DNA of 64,000 bases from Rhizorhabdus dicambivorans (GCF_002355275.1 NZ_CP023449.1:2520001-2584000); one strand, 5' to 3'; shown: positions 16,880-26,305, counted from the first letter of the stretch. Made by a program: numbers and translations. The notes: a model not told the origin generated them from the sequence alone.

Positions 16880-18249
16880 CCCGCCCGTCGATCGTCTGGT
16901 TCCGCCAGGACCTGCGGCTTGCCGATCAGGCGGCGGTGGCGGCGGCGAGCGCGGACGGTCCCTGGATCGGCGTCTATGTGCTCGATGACGAGGGCCCCGG
17001 CCCCTGGGCGATCGGCGGCGCGCAACGCTGGTGGTTGCACCACAGCCTGACCGCGCTGGGCGAGGCGCTGCGGGCGAGGGGAGGGCGGCTCGTTCTTCGG
17101 CGCGGTACGTCGCCCGACATATTGCGGAAGCTCGCCAGGGACATCGATGCTCGGACGATCCATGCCACGCGCCATTATGAGCCGTGGTGGAAGGCCGCCG
17201 AGACGGTGTTGTCCGGCGGCGATCTCGAACTGCGGCTCTATGACGGCAACCGGCTCGCCCCGCCCGAAGGCGTGCTGACCGGCGCGCGCGGCCGCTACCG
17301 CATCTTCACCCCCTATTGGCGCGCGCTGAAGGAGCAGATGCCGCCCGGCAGGCCGGCGCCGGCACCGCACGCCATCCGGGCGCCGCATGGCGCGATAGAA
17401 AGCGACGCGCTGGCCAACTGGGGTCTCCTTCCGGTCGAGCCCGACTGGGCGGCGGGCTTCGGCATCTGGACGCCGGGCGAGGCCGGGGCACATGAGGCGC
17501 TCGACGAATTCCTGCCGGTCCTCGACCATTATGACGAGGATCGTGATCGTCCCTCGGTCGACGGCACGTCGCGCCTGTCGCCGCATCTCCATTTCGGCGA
17601 GATTTCCCCGGCCACGCTTTGGCTGCGCGCGGCGAAGCGGCTCCATCGCCAGGCCGAGCCCTGGCTCCGTCAGCTCGGATGGCGCGATTTCTGCGCGAAC
17701 ATCGTCGATATCCTGCCCGGCTATGGCGATGGCAATGGCCGCGACGCCTGGGACAGGATGGCCTGGCGCCGTGGTGCCGCCGCCGACCGCGATTTCCGCG
17801 CCTGGACCAGAGGCCGCACCGGCTATCCTATTGTCGATGCCGGCATGCGCGAACTGTGGGCAACGGGCTTCATGCACAATCGCGTGCGGATGATCGCGGC
17901 ATCCTTCCTGATCAAGCATCTGCTGATCGACTGGCGGAGGGGCGAGCGCTGGTTCTGGGACACGCTGGTCGACGCCGATTATGGCAACAACGCCGTCAAC
18001 TGGCAGTGGGTGGCGGGCACGGGGGTCGATTCCAACCCGTTCGGACGGATCATGGCGCCGCTGGTCCAGTCGCCCAAATTCGATGCAGGCGGCTATATCC
18101 GGCGGTGGGTGCCGGAGCTGGCCGATATAGAGGGCGAAGCCATCCATGATCCCCATGGCGCCGGTCTTTCGCCCGCCGGCTATCCGCCGCCGATCGTCGG
18201 CCATCGCGAAGCCCGGGAGCGGGCGCTGGCGGCCTCGGCGGAAATCTGA
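16876..18249 (+). CDS. phrB: Deoxyribodipyrimidine photolyase / cryptochrome
   Basis: 457 residues. The N-terminal antenna-binding Rossmann domain starts IVWFRQDLRLADQAA. The C-terminal FAD domain has LSPHLHFGEISP, QLGWRDFCANI, DAGMRELWATGFMHNRVRM and NNAVNWQWVAGTG, the standard class I CPD photolyase signatures for FAD and lesion binding. The enzyme uses blue light to split cyclobutane pyrimidine dimers. Translation appears to begin at TTG (16876) overlapping the previous stop as TTGA. The cyclopropane fatty acid synthase gene follows after 102 bases. Photolyase and CFA synthase genes are members of the singlet-oxygen RpoE regulon in Rhodobacter, but I see no convincing RpoE promoter here. 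Confidence 0.95.
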   Translation: MTRPSIVWFRQDLRLADQAAVAAASADGPWIGVYVLDDEGPGPWAIGGAQRWWLHHSLTALGEALRARGGRLVLRRGTSPDILRKLARDIDARTIHATRHYEPWWKAAETVLSGGDLELRLYDGNRLAPPEGVLTGARGRYRIFTPYWRALKEQMPPGRPAPAPHAIRAPHGAIESDALANWGLLPVEPDWAAGFGIWTPGEAGAHEALDEFLPVLDHYDEDRDRPSVDGTSRLSPHLHFGEISPATLWLRAAKRLHRQAEPWLRQLGWRDFCANIVDILPGYGDGNGRDAWDRMAWRRGAAADRDFRAWTRGRTGYPIVDAGMRELWATGFMHNRVRMIAASFLIKHLLIDWRRGERWFWDTLVDADYGNNAVNWQWVAGTGVDSNPFGRIMAPLVQSPKFDAGGYIRRWVPELADIEGEAIHDPHGAGLSPAGYPPPIVGHREARERALAASAEI

Positions 18250-18351
18250 GGATTATCTGTCACCGTTGCAACAAAGCGTCTTTTCCCCCCGTAACGCTCG
18301 ATATATGCGGCGAATGTCACGCCGAACCGGGGATAGGACAGTCAGTTTCAC

Positions 18352-19632
18352 ATGAACGCCCAGCCGCCCGTGCGTGGACAACATCTGCTTCGTGCCGACC
18401 GCCGTTTCGCTACCGGATCAAGCTGGCTGGCGCGGCTGCTCTCGCCGGGCTTCCAGCGCCTGCTCGATACGATCGACAAGGGTCTCGTCGAGGGGGCCAT
18501 CCAGGCGACCCTGCCCGATGGCAGCTTTCGGGTGCTCGGCAATCCCGACAACGGTCCGGTCGCGATCTGCGAACTCAGGAACTGGCGGCCCCTCGTCCGC
18601 CTCGTCACCACCGGCTCGGTGGGCTGGTATCGCAGCTGGGCCGAGGGCGAGTGGACCAGCCCCGATCCGGTGCCGATCTTCGACCTGTTCATGCGCAACC
18701 GCCACCCTCTGGGCGAGCTTGGCCGGGCGCAGGGGCCGCTGCGCTTCTTCAACCTGATCTGGCACGCTTTCCGCCGGAACAGCCGCGCCAACGCCCGCAA
18801 GAACATCGCCTTCCATTACGACCTGGGCAATGATTTCTACGAACTGTGGCTCGACCGGACGATGAGCTACAGCTCGGCCCTGTTCCAGGAGCCGATCAGC
18901 CGGGACGAACCGCTGGAGGCTGCCCAGCACCGCAAGATCACCGCGCTGCTCGATAGGCTCGACCTGAAGCCCGGATCGACCCTGCTGGAGATCGGCTGCG
19001 GGTGGGGCGGTCTCGCCGAGGTGGCGGCATCCGAATATGGCGCCGACGTCACCGGCATCACCCTGTCGGTCGAGCAGAAGGCCTTCGCCGACGAGCGCAT
19101 GGAGCGGGCAGGCCTTGCGGACAGGGCGCGCTTCGAAATCTGCGACTATCGCGACGTGATCGGCCGCTATGACGCGGTCGCCAGCGTCGAGATGGTCGAG
19201 GCGGTCGGCGAGGAATATTGGGGCGCCTATATGGAGGCGATCGCCCGGGCGCTGAAGCCGGGAGGCCGCGCCGCGCTCCAATATATCGAGATCGACGATG
19301 CGATCTTCGAGAGCTATCGCACCGACGCCGATTTCATCCAGACCTATATCTTTCCCGGCGGCATGCTGATCTCCGAAAGCCGCTTCCGAGCCGCGGCTGA
19401 GAAGGCCGGGCTGCGCTGGGAAGCATCGAGCCGCAAGGGCTTTGGCCTGCATTATGCGGAGACGCTGCGCCGCTGGCGCGAGCGCTTCGACGCGGCGGTC
19501 GAGCAGGGCGGCCTCCCCCGGGGCTTCGATGAGGCTTTCGTCAAGCTGTGGCGCTTCTACCTGATGTATTGCGAGGGCGGCTTCGCCGGCGGTGGCATCG
19601 ATGTCGCGCAGGTGACGCTGGTCAAGGCATAG
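18352..19632 (+). CDS. cfa: Cyclopropane-fatty-acyl-phospholipid synthase family methyltransferase
   Basis: 426 residues. An N-terminal SCP-like region (about 20-130) precedes the segment NIAFHYDLGNDFYELWLD, a CFA synthase hallmark. The SAM-binding motif is LLEIGCGWGGLAE, and the C-terminal part contains YIFPGGMLIS and GFGLHYAETLRRWRERF. The enzyme transfers a methylene group from SAM to unsaturated acyl chains of membrane phospholipids, often in stationary phase or under oxidative stress. It lies on the same strand downstream of the photolyase. Close paralogues catalyse other lipid methylations, so the exact product is not certain. Confidence 0.88.
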   Translation: MNAQPPVRGQHLLRADRRFATGSSWLARLLSPGFQRLLDTIDKGLVEGAIQATLPDGSFRVLGNPDNGPVAICELRNWRPLVRLVTTGSVGWYRSWAEGEWTSPDPVPIFDLFMRNRHPLGELGRAQGPLRFFNLIWHAFRRNSRANARKNIAFHYDLGNDFYELWLDRTMSYSSALFQEPISRDEPLEAAQHRKITALLDRLDLKPGSTLLEIGCGWGGLAEVAASEYGADVTGITLSVEQKAFADERMERAGLADRARFEICDYRDVIGRYDAVASVEMVEAVGEEYWGAYMEAIARALKPGGRAALQYIEIDDAIFESYRTDADFIQTYIFPGGMLISESRFRAAAEKAGLRWEASSRKGFGLHYAETLRRWRERFDAAVEQGGLPRGFDEAFVKLWRFYLMYCEGGFAGGGIDVAQVTLVKA

Positions 19633-19641
19633 CCCTGCCAT

Positions 19642-19717
19642 CGCCCCGGTGGAGGCCGGGGCCGCAGGAGGCTGTGGTGCTCGCTGTTCGCTTACGGCCC
19701 CGGCCTCCACCGGGGCG
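19642..19717. repeat. Perfect 23-bp inverted repeat between convergent genes
   Basis: Bases 19642-19664 (beginning CGCCCCGGTGG) are exactly inverted at 19695-19717, with a 30-base loop. It lies between the converging ends of cfa and the SDR gene and could stop transcription from both sides. The sequence type resembles dispersed palindromic repeats. Confidence 0.7.
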
Positions 19718-19728
19718 ACGGGGTGGAA

Positions 19729-20439
19729 CTACCCTTCTACGGTCGTTCGCAGGCCGGTCTGGAAATCGCTCTGCAGCAGCGTGGCAATCGCCTGGGCTAC
19801 CGTCTCGGGTGTCTTCAGCGTTGTCTGGTCCTCGCCCGGAAAGGCCTTGCGGCGCATCGCGGTGGCGGTAGCGCCGGGATTGACGATGGCGACCTTGACC
19901 GGGCTGATGTTGGTCACTTCCTCGCCATAGGCGAGCAGCAGATTGTCGAGTGCGGCCTTGGAGGCGCCATAGGCTCCCCAATAGGCCCGCGGATTCTGCG
20001 CGACGGTGCTGGTCACGCCGATCACCCGGCCCGCCGGGGAGGCCCGCAGCATCGGATCGAAGGCCGCTATCATCTGCTGCTGCGCCATGACGTTGAGGGT
20101 CAGCAGGCGCGCGAATTCCTTGGCGTCGATCGCGGGGACCGGCGCGAGCGTACCCAGCATCGCCGCGTTGAGGATGAGCATGTCGAGCGCCTCCCAGCGG
20201 CCCGAGATCGCCTCGGCGAGCCGGGCGATGCTGTCATTCTCGGCAAGGTCGAGCGGCGCGATCGTCGCGCTGCCGCCGGCCTTGTGGATACGCTCCTCGA
20301 CCTCTTCGAGTCCGCCGGCGGTCCGCGCGGTCAGGATGACATGCGCGCCGGCGGCGCCCAGCGCTTCCGCCGTGGCGGCGCCGATGCCGCGCGATGCGCC
20401 GGTGACGAGCGCGAGCTTGCCGGAAAATGGGGTGGCCAT
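19729..20439 (-). CDS. Short-chain dehydrogenase/reductase
   Basis: 236 residues. Classical SDR motifs are all visible: cofactor loop TGASRGIG near the N-terminus, NAA in LILNAAMLG, catalytic Ser in GVTSTVA, and the YGASK (YxxxK) pair. The ATG at 20439 is chosen because the SDR fold starts right after it. The open frame extends further upstream into purF without support. It begins 23 bases after the purF stop, so the two genes probably share a transcript. The substrate cannot be inferred. Confidence 0.88.
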   Translation of the reverse strand: MATPFSGKLALVTGASRGIGAATAEALGAAGAHVILTARTAGGLEEVEERIHKAGGSATIAPLDLAENDSIARLAEAISGRWEALDMLILNAAMLGTLAPVPAIDAKEFARLLTLNVMAQQQMIAAFDPMLRASPAGRVIGVTSTVAQNPRAYWGAYGASKAALDNLLLAYGEEVTNISPVKVAIVNPGATATAMRRKAFPGEDQTTLKTPETVAQAIATLLQSDFQTGLRTTVEG

Positions 20440-20462
20440 CGGTCTGCTTTCGTCGCTGGAGA

Positions 20463-21923
20463 TCAGGCGACCACGCGCTCGCCATGGAGGGCGAGCTGGT
20501 CGGTCGGCGTCAGCTCTTCCTGGTCGGTCAGGTGGGTCGGATAGTCGCCGGTGAAACAGGCGTCGCAATAGCTCGGCGCGCGATCGACGCGGCCTTCCTC
20601 GCCCAGGGCCTTGTAGAGGCCGTCGATCGACAGGAAGGCCAGGCTGTCCGCGCCGATATAGGCGGCCATTTCCGCGACGTTCATCTGTGCGGCGAGCAGC
20701 TTGGCGCGCTCGGGCGTGTCGACGCCATAGAAGCAGCTATGCCTGGTCGGCGGGCTGGCGATGCGCAGATGCACTTCGCGGGCGCCCGCGTCGCGCAGCA
20801 TCTGCAGGATCTTGACGCTGGTGGTGCCGCGCACGATCGAATCGTCGATCAGCACCAGCCGCTGGCCGTCGATCAGCGCGCGGTTCGCATTGTGCTTCAG
20901 CTTGACGCCGAGGTGGCGGACCTGATCGCCGGGCTGGATGAAGGTGCGGCCGACATAGTGCGAGCGGATGATGCCCAGCTCGAACGGAATGCCCGATTCC
21001 TGCGCATAGCCGATGGCCGACGGCACGCCCGAGTCGGGCACCGGCACGACGATGTCGGCTTCGATGGGGCTTTCGATCGCCAGCTGCGCGCCGATCGCCT
21101 TGCGCACCGAATAGACCGACGAACCATCGACGATCGAATCGGGCCGCGAGAAATAGACATGCTCGAAGATGCACGGGCGGCCGCGCACGTCGCCGAACGG
21201 CCGGATCGAACGCAGCCCGCCCTCCGACACGATCACCAGCTCGCCCGGTTCGATCTGGCGGATGAAGGTGGCGCCGACCACGTCGAGCGCAACCGTCTCG
21301 GACGCGAAGATATAGGCATCGCCGACCCGGCCCATCACCAGCGGACGGATGCCGAGCGGATCGCGGCAGGCGATCATCCCCTCGGGCGTCATGCAGATCA
21401 GCGAATAGGCGCCCTCGACCTGCTTGAGCGCGTCGATGAAGCGATCCAGCAGGGTGCGGTACTTCGACATGGCGACGAGATGGATGATCGTCTCGGTGTC
21501 GCTGGTCGACTGGAAGATCGAGCCCTGGCGGACCAGCTCGCGCTTGAGCTTCATCGCGTTGGAGATGTTGCCGTTATGCGCGATGGCGAAGCCGCCCGAG
21601 GACAGTTCGGCAAACAGCGGCTGCACGTTGCGAAGCGCCGTCTCTCCCGTCGTCGAATAGCGGACATGGCCGCAGGCGACCTGGCCGGGCAGGCCGCGGA
21701 TCACCTCGTCCTTGTCGAAATTGCCCGCGACATGGCCCATCGCGCGATGGGTGTGGAAGGCATGGCCGTCCCAGCTGGTGATGCCGGCCGCCTCCTGCCC
21801 GCGATGCTGGAGCGCATGGAGGCCGAGCGCGACCATTGCGGCGGCGGTTTCCGCCCCCCAAATCCCGAAAACGCCGCACTCTTCGCGCAGCTTGTCATCA
21901 TCAAACGGATGCGTGGTGAGCAT
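20463..21923 (-). CDS. purF: Amidophosphoribosyltransferase
   Basis: PurF catalyses the first committed step of purine synthesis: glutamine and PRPP give phosphoribosylamine. 486 residues. A 15-residue propeptide ends before the catalytic Cys16 ([11 protein letters not shown]), which becomes the N-terminal nucleophile. The glutaminase domain contains [11 protein letters not shown] and YSTTGE. The PRPP-binding motif [13 protein letters not shown] lies in the C-terminal half, and cysteines in [11 protein letters not shown] and [10 protein letters not shown] fit the Bacillus-type iron-sulfur or oxygen-sensitive class. AGGA lies about 7 bases before the ATG. It diverges from hisI. Confidence 0.97.
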   Translation of the reverse strand: MLTTHPFDDDKLREECGVFGIWGAETAAAMVALGLHALQHRGQEAAGITSWDGHAFHTHRAMGHVAGNFDKDEVIRGLPGQVACGHVRYSTTGETALRNVQPLFAELSSGGFAIAHNGNISNAMKLKRELVRQGSIFQSTSDTETIIHLVAMSKYRTLLDRFIDALKQVEGAYSLICMTPEGMIACRDPLGIRPLVMGRVGDAYIFASETVALDVVGATFIRQIEPGELVIVSEGGLRSIRPFGDVRGRPCIFEHVYFSRPDSIVDGSSVYSVRKAIGAQLAIESPIEADIVVPVPDSGVPSAIGYAQESGIPFELGIIRSHYVGRTFIQPGDQVRHLGVKLKHNANRALIDGQRLVLIDDSIVRGTTSVKILQMLRDAGAREVHLRIASPPTRHSCFYGVDTPERAKLLAAQMNVAEMAAYIGADSLAFLSIDGLYKALGEEGRVDRAPSYCDACFTGDYPTHLTDQEELTPTDQLALHGERVVA

Positions 21924-21992
21924 CGCGAATCCTGTCGCGGTGGCCGATAGGCGGGCATATAGTGAGGAGCGGAGCGTTTGTCGCCCCACTGT

Positions 21993-22005
21993 CACAAATA
22001 TTGTG
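21993..22005. promoter_or_regulatory. Small inverted repeat in the purF/hisI divergent region
   Basis: CACAA (21993-21997) and TTGTG (22001-22005) flank ATA. The position between two divergent biosynthetic genes suits an operator, but the repeat is short and could be chance. Confidence 0.2.
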
Positions 22006-22068
22006 CGCCGCGATGGGAATGCTCCGGTGGCCTTGCCTGAATCCGCGCTTTGGCGCATCGCCGGGCGC

Positions 22069-22458
22069 ATGACCCACGCTGAGACCCACGATCGCGAGCA
22101 GGGACGGGTGCTCGATCCCCGCTATGACGCCGCCGGGCTGATCACCGCGGTGGTGACCCACCATGAAACCGGCGAACTCCTGATGCTCGCCCATATGAAT
22201 GCCGCGGCGTTGGCCGCGACGCTGGAGAGCGGGGAGGCGACCTTCTTCTCGCGCTCGCGCGGGCGGCTGTGGAAGAAGGGCGAGACCAGCGGCCATGTCA
22301 TGCGCGTCGTCGAGGCGCGAATCGACTGCGACCAGGATGCGCTGTGGCTGCGCTGCGATCCGGCCGGTCCCGCCTGTCATACTGGCGAGGCGAGCTGCTT
22401 CTACCGGGCGATCGAGGCCGACGGGCGCTCGCTGAGACCTATCATCGACCCGAAATGA
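22069..22458 (+). CDS. hisI: Phosphoribosyl-AMP cyclohydrolase
   Basis: HisI opens the adenine ring of phosphoribosyl-AMP, the third step of histidine synthesis. 129 residues, the usual length for the monofunctional enzyme. The conserved [38 protein letters not shown] and [12 protein letters not shown] segments carry the metal-binding Asp and Cys residues. The ATG at 22069 leaves a short N-terminal tail before the conserved domain. The upstream frame lacks a better start. It is divergent from purF, and no other his gene is in the window. Confidence 0.93.
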   Translation: MTHAETHDREQGRVLDPRYDAAGLITAVVTHHETGELLMLAHMNAAALAATLESGEATFFSRSRGRLWKKGETSGHVMRVVEARIDCDQDALWLRCDPAGPACHTGEASCFYRAIEADGRSLRPIIDPK

Positions 22459-22479
22459 TCACCTCCTAAGACTAAAGTA

Positions 22480-22491
22480 GCAAACGTTTGC
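22480..22491. promoter_or_regulatory. Perfect LacI-family operator core
   Basis: GCAAACGTTTGC is a perfect 12-bp palindrome with the central CG and AAnCGnTT pattern typical of LacI/GalR-family operators. It lies between hisI and the MerR gene, about 1.1 kb before a LacI-family gene. A related core is at 26230-26237. Confidence 0.45.
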
Positions 22492-22562
22492 AAAGTGGCA
22501 ATTGCCGCTGCGGAAGCGGTGCAATACCCCTCAAGGCACATCATCAGTCGGAGGATGTGCCC

Positions 22563-23003
22563 GTGTCAGTTGATTGCGTAACCGCTTATCCGCTCGCGCC
22601 CACCCAGGCGGAGCATTTCGGCATCACCGAGCTGTCGCGCGAGTTCGGCATCACGCCGCGCGCGCTGCGCTTCTACGAGGAGGAGGGGCTGATCGCTCCG
22701 GCCCGCGACGGCGCCGCCCGGATCTATTCGCGGCGCGATCGCGCCCGCATCGCCTGGATCCTGCGCGGCAAGAGCCTCGGCTTCAGCCTCGATGATATCG
22801 GCGAGATGCTCGATCTCTATGATCTCGGTGACGGCCGCGCGACTCAGCGGGCGGTGACTGCAGTGCGCTGCCGCGAGCGGGCCGCCAGCCTGCGGGAGCA
22901 ACTCACCGATATCCAGGGAATGATCGATCAGCTCTCAAGCTTCGCCGAATCGCTCGATCCACGCCATAACGGTCCCGGAACAAGCCGGTCCGGCCTGGCC
23001 TAA
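22563..23003 (+). CDS. MerR-family transcriptional regulator
   Basis: 146 residues. The winged-helix domain begins at FGITELSREFGITPRALRFY, followed by EEEGLIAPARDGAARIYSRR, the MerR DNA-binding signature. A coiled-coil dimerisation helix (RERAASLREQLTDIQGMIDQ) follows. There is no cysteine cluster in the effector region, so it is not an obvious metal sensor. The short C-terminus resembles the LiuR-like subgroup that regulates acyl-CoA catabolism, but this is weak. The GTG at 22563 is preferred because GGAGG lies 8 bases before it. The LacI-type palindrome at 22480 is in its upstream region. Confidence 0.87.
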   Translation: MSVDCVTAYPLAPTQAEHFGITELSREFGITPRALRFYEEEGLIAPARDGAARIYSRRDRARIAWILRGKSLGFSLDDIGEMLDLYDLGDGRATQRAVTAVRCRERAASLREQLTDIQGMIDQLSSFAESLDPRHNGPGTSRSGLA

Positions 23004-23065
23004 AACCAGCGGAATTAACCTATTTTTCGATTCCGGACCTCGCTCCTCTGTGTCATTGATGGCGT

Positions 23066-23527
23066 ATGAGCGAGGGGCCCAGACAGATTCGGCTGCGCGG
23101 CAGGCTGGTCAACGGCCTGTACACCGAAGCGATGCTGCTCGCCGACGAAGCACGCGGCTATTTCGAGCACCAGGGGCGGGAGGACCGCACCCTGCTCGAT
23201 CCGCTCACCCGCGTCGCGCTGAGTTGTGAATCGCTCAAGGTCACGACCAGGCTGATGCATGTCCTCGCCTGGCTGCTCACCGAACGCGCGATCGAGCTCG
23301 GCCAGATGAGCGACGAGGAGGCGGCCGCTTCCTCCCGGCGGCTCGGGGAGGCGATGCCAAGCGATGCCGATGCGGTAGCCGGCCTGCCCCAGGCCGCGAT
23401 CGCGCTGATCGACGCCAGCCAGGATCTCTACGCGCGGGTTCGCCGGCTCGAGATCGACGCCCCGGTCGAGGCGTCAGCCACGAGCCCCGCCCTCAGCCTG
23501 CTGGACCGGTTGGAACGGGCGTTCTGA
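23066..23527 (+). CDS. rcdA: DUF1465 / RcdA-like protein (regulator of CtrA degradation)
   Basis: 153 residues, mostly helical. The stretch GLYTEAMLLADEARGYF and the later VALSCESLKVTTRLMHVLAW match my recollection of the DUF1465 family, which includes Caulobacter RcdA, an adaptor component that helps ClpXP deliver CtrA and other substrates. The C-terminal part is a disordered Ala/Ser region and a final LLDRLERAF helix. ClpP and ClpX are encoded at 3.2-5.4 kb of this window, though not adjacent. The role in cell-cycle proteolysis is taken from the Caulobacter family member and not shown here. Confidence 0.75.
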   Translation: MSEGPRQIRLRGRLVNGLYTEAMLLADEARGYFEHQGREDRTLLDPLTRVALSCESLKVTTRLMHVLAWLLTERAIELGQMSDEEAAASSRRLGEAMPSDADAVAGLPQAAIALIDASQDLYARVRRLEIDAPVEASATSPALSLLDRLERAF

Positions 23528-23585
23528 GTGGCGCGAGTGATCCGCCTCGCCAGCGGCCTGGTCCCGCTTCCTGACGGCGTGCGCC

Positions 23586-24602
23586 ATGCCGGTTAAGGGC
23601 AAGGGCGAGGTCAACAGCATTTCCGATATCGCCCGGCTGGCCGGGGTTTCGGCTTCGACCGTCTCGCGGGCGCTCGCCGGCAGCAAGATGATCAGCACCG
23701 ACACGCGCAACCGGATCAACGATCTGGCGCGTGAGCATGGGTTCCAGCTCAACCAGATGGCGCGCAACCTGCGTCTCAAGCGGACCAACGCGATCGGCAT
23801 CATCTTTCCGCTGGGCCATGAGGTGGGCCAGCTCGTCTCCGATCCCTTCTTCATCACCATGCTCGGCCATATCGCCGACGGGGTGACGGCGCGGGGCTAT
23901 GATCTGCTGCTCACCCGCATCATTCCCGATGACGATGGCTGGCTCGACGGGCTGGTCAACTCGGGCCGGGTCGACGGGTTGATCGTGATCGGCCAGTCGG
24001 ACCAGGAGGCGGTGCTGCGCCGTGTCTCGGCGGGTTTCGATCCGATCGTCGTCTGGGGAGAGAAGGGGGACGGGCAGGGCTATTGCTCGGTCGGTACCGA
24101 CAATGTCGCCGGCGGGGCGGTCGCCACCCGCCACCTGCTCGGCCAGGGGCGCCGCCATATCCTCTATGCCGGCCATGCCGACGTTCCCGAGATCGTCGCG
24201 CGCCATGCCGGCTTCGTCGCCGCCCATCGCGAGGCCGGGGTCGAGCCCGCCGGGGTGATCCCGGCGCCCTTCACGCCCGATGGGGCCTACCGCCTGTTCG
24301 TCGATCATCTCGCCGCCGCGCCGAAGCTAGACGGGATCGTCGCCGCCTCCGATGTTATCGCGATCGCGGCGATAAGGGCGCTGGCCGAACATGGCATGTC
24401 GGTGCCCGACGACGTCGCGGTGGTCGGTTATGACGACGTCCCGCTCGCGTCGCAGATGGCACCTTCGCTCACCACCATCCGCCAGGACCTGCGCGAGGGC
24501 GCCAACCAGCTTGTCGACCGGCTGTTCCGCCGGCTCGGCGGTGATCTGTGCGAGCCGGTCGTGATGGCCCCCGAACTGATCGTCCGCGCTTCGGCGCCCT
24601 GA
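23586..24602 (+). CDS. LacI-family transcriptional repressor of the glycan locus
   Basis: 338 residues. The N-terminal helix-turn-helix is ISDIARLAGVSASTVSRAL, followed by the hinge helix and a periplasmic-binding-protein-like effector domain with the typical GIIFPL, VDGLIVIGQ and DDVAVVGYDD strands. It is immediately followed (6 bases between ends) by a converging symporter gene and then a TonB receptor, so it most likely senses a sugar from this locus. Two LacI-like operator cores lie at 22480-22491 and 26230-26237. Confidence 0.92.
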   Translation: MPVKGKGEVNSISDIARLAGVSASTVSRALAGSKMISTDTRNRINDLAREHGFQLNQMARNLRLKRTNAIGIIFPLGHEVGQLVSDPFFITMLGHIADGVTARGYDLLLTRIIPDDDGWLDGLVNSGRVDGLIVIGQSDQEAVLRRVSAGFDPIVVWGEKGDGQGYCSVGTDNVAGGAVATRHLLGQGRRHILYAGHADVPEIVARHAGFVAAHREAGVEPAGVIPAPFTPDGAYRLFVDHLAAAPKLDGIVAASDVIAIAAIRALAEHGMSVPDDVAVVGYDDVPLASQMAPSLTTIRQDLREGANQLVDRLFRRLGGDLCEPVVMAPELIVRASAP

Positions 24603-24607
24603 CGGGA

Positions 24608-26176
24608 TCAGCGGAAGGCGAAGACGATGGCGCCGGTGAGCACCAGCAGCCCGACGCCCTGGATCCGGTAATTCTTCCACCATGGCACGGCCGTCAGCGC
24701 CGCGCTTTCCGCCGCCCAATGGGCTCGGGTCCACAGCAGTGGCGAACTGTCGACGGCGGGCCGGATGAGGCTGGCCAGGATCATCGCGGCGGTCGAGGCG
24801 GACAGGATGATCGGGGCGGCGTAGAGGAAATGGATCTCGAGGCGTCCGCTCACCGGCCCCAGCAGGAACAGCGCGGCGCCCGTCGCCAGACCGGTCAGGA
24901 TCGTGGCGTGGGCGCCGGTGCTGCTTGCCCGGCGCCACAGCATGCCGGCCAGGAACAGCACGACCACCGGCGGAACGGCATAGGCCAGCACCGACTGGAG
25001 ATATTGCCAGAGCGACGGGAAGCGCAGCACCTGCGGCGCCCAGGCGACGGCCGCCGCCATGAAGACGATGGTCGCGATGCGGCCGCACCGGATAATCGCG
25101 CGATCGCCGATTCCGGGAAAGGCGGGGCGGACGAAGTCGATCGTCACGATCGTCGCGGCGGCGTTGAAGGTCGCCGCGAGCGACGACATCGCGGCGGCCA
25201 GGAAGCCCGCGATGACGACCCCCAGGAAGCCGTTGGGGATCAGATCGAACAGCAGGGTGGGATAGACGAGGTCGGCGCGGTCGAGGCCGGGGGCGATCAG
25301 CAGCGCGGCCGTGCCGGGCAGCACCATCAGCCATAGCACAGGCAGCTTGAGCAGCCCGGCGAACAGGCAACCCCAGCGGCCATGGTCCAGGCTGCGCGCC
25401 GCCAGCACCCGCTGGACCATGAACTGGTTGGTGCACCAGAAATAGAAGCCCAGGATCGGGACGCCAGTGAGCAGGCCGAGCCAGGGCAGGGTCGGATCGT
25501 CGAGCGGCCGGATCAGGCTGAGCTTCTCCGGCGGGACGGCGGCGGTGATCGCGCTCCAGCCGCCGGCATGATCGAACGCCGCGACCGCGATCACCGCCGA
25601 TCCGCCGAGCAGGATCAGCGCCTGCATAACCTCGGTATAGAGAACCGCGCGCATCCCGCCGGCCACGGTATAGGCACCGGCGGTGAGCGCGAGGGCTGCT
25701 ACGATGATCCAGAGCTCGACGCCGGGATAGAGCAGCTTCAACAGGAAGGCACCGGCATAGAGCGTTCCCGCCGCATCGACTGCGAAGTTCAGGAACAGGG
25801 TGAGACCGGCGAAGTAGAGCCGGGTCGGCCGGTCATAGCGGCGCTCCAGCAGTTCGGGCATGGTGAAGACCCCGCTCGCCAGCAGGCTTGGCAGCATCAG
25901 CGCCACGAAGATGACCAGCACGACGGCCGCCATCCATTCATAATTATAGACCGATATGCCGCTGAGATAGGCGGCCCCCGCCAGGCCGACCATCGTCGTG
26001 GAGGATATGTTGGAGGCGAGCAGTGACAGTCCCACCATAGGCCATCCGGCGGCGCGCGATGCGAGGAAATATTCGTTGGCGCCGCCACCCCGGTGGGTCC
26101 CGGCCACAGCCAGCAGCAGGAGCCCGATGCCGTAGAAGCCGATGACGGCGTAGTCGATCGAGACGAGCCCGTGCAT
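24608..26176 (-). CDS. Sodium:solute symporter (SSS family)
   Basis: 522 residues with about 13-14 membrane helices. Motifs typical of SSS sugar symporters are seen: ASNISSTTMVGLAGAAYLSG near helix 1, YTVAGGMRAVLYTEVMQ, and AAAMSSLAATFNAAATI. The protein imports a small solute, probably a sugar, with sodium across the inner membrane. It diverges from the TonB receptor, converges with the LacI gene, and shares the divergent region that holds a LacI-type operator core. Uptake of an oligosaccharide or monosaccharide released by the GH130 pathway is inferred. Confidence 0.9.
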   Translation of the reverse strand: MHGLVSIDYAVIGFYGIGLLLLAVAGTHRGGGANEYFLASRAAGWPMVGLSLLASNISSTTMVGLAGAAYLSGISVYNYEWMAAVVLVIFVALMLPSLLASGVFTMPELLERRYDRPTRLYFAGLTLFLNFAVDAAGTLYAGAFLLKLLYPGVELWIIVAALALTAGAYTVAGGMRAVLYTEVMQALILLGGSAVIAVAAFDHAGGWSAITAAVPPEKLSLIRPLDDPTLPWLGLLTGVPILGFYFWCTNQFMVQRVLAARSLDHGRWGCLFAGLLKLPVLWLMVLPGTAALLIAPGLDRADLVYPTLLFDLIPNGFLGVVIAGFLAAAMSSLAATFNAAATIVTIDFVRPAFPGIGDRAIIRCGRIATIVFMAAAVAWAPQVLRFPSLWQYLQSVLAYAVPPVVVLFLAGMLWRRASSTGAHATILTGLATGAALFLLGPVSGRLEIHFLYAAPIILSASTAAMILASLIRPAVDSSPLLWTRAHWAAESAALTAVPWWKNYRIQGVGLLVLTGAIVFAFR

Positions 26177-26229
26177 TCCAGTCTCTTAACCCGGATTATT
26201 CCACATCCCAGCCCATCATCCCGGCACGC

Positions 26230-26237
26230 AATCGATT
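26230..26237. promoter_or_regulatory. LacI-type operator core in the symporter/TonB receptor divergent region
   Basis: AATCGATT fits the AAnCGnTT LacI core and lies between the divergent starts of the symporter (26176) and receptor (26306) genes. It is only 8 bp and without symmetric flanks, so confidence is low. Confidence 0.25.
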
Positions 26238-26305
26238 TTCCGTTTCCGGACAAGGCGAAATCCATGGCAGTCGCGCGCCGTTGCGAAAACAGGGGTGGAC
26301 GGTCG

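Noticed and set aside
16114-18204. 696-codon minus-strand frame spanning folE to the photolyase
   Set aside because: Crosses three well-supported plus-strand genes and has no recognisable domain.
18250-18351. RpoE-type promoter before the CFA synthase gene
   Set aside because: I looked for TGATCC-like -35 and a matching -10 and found no convincing pair.
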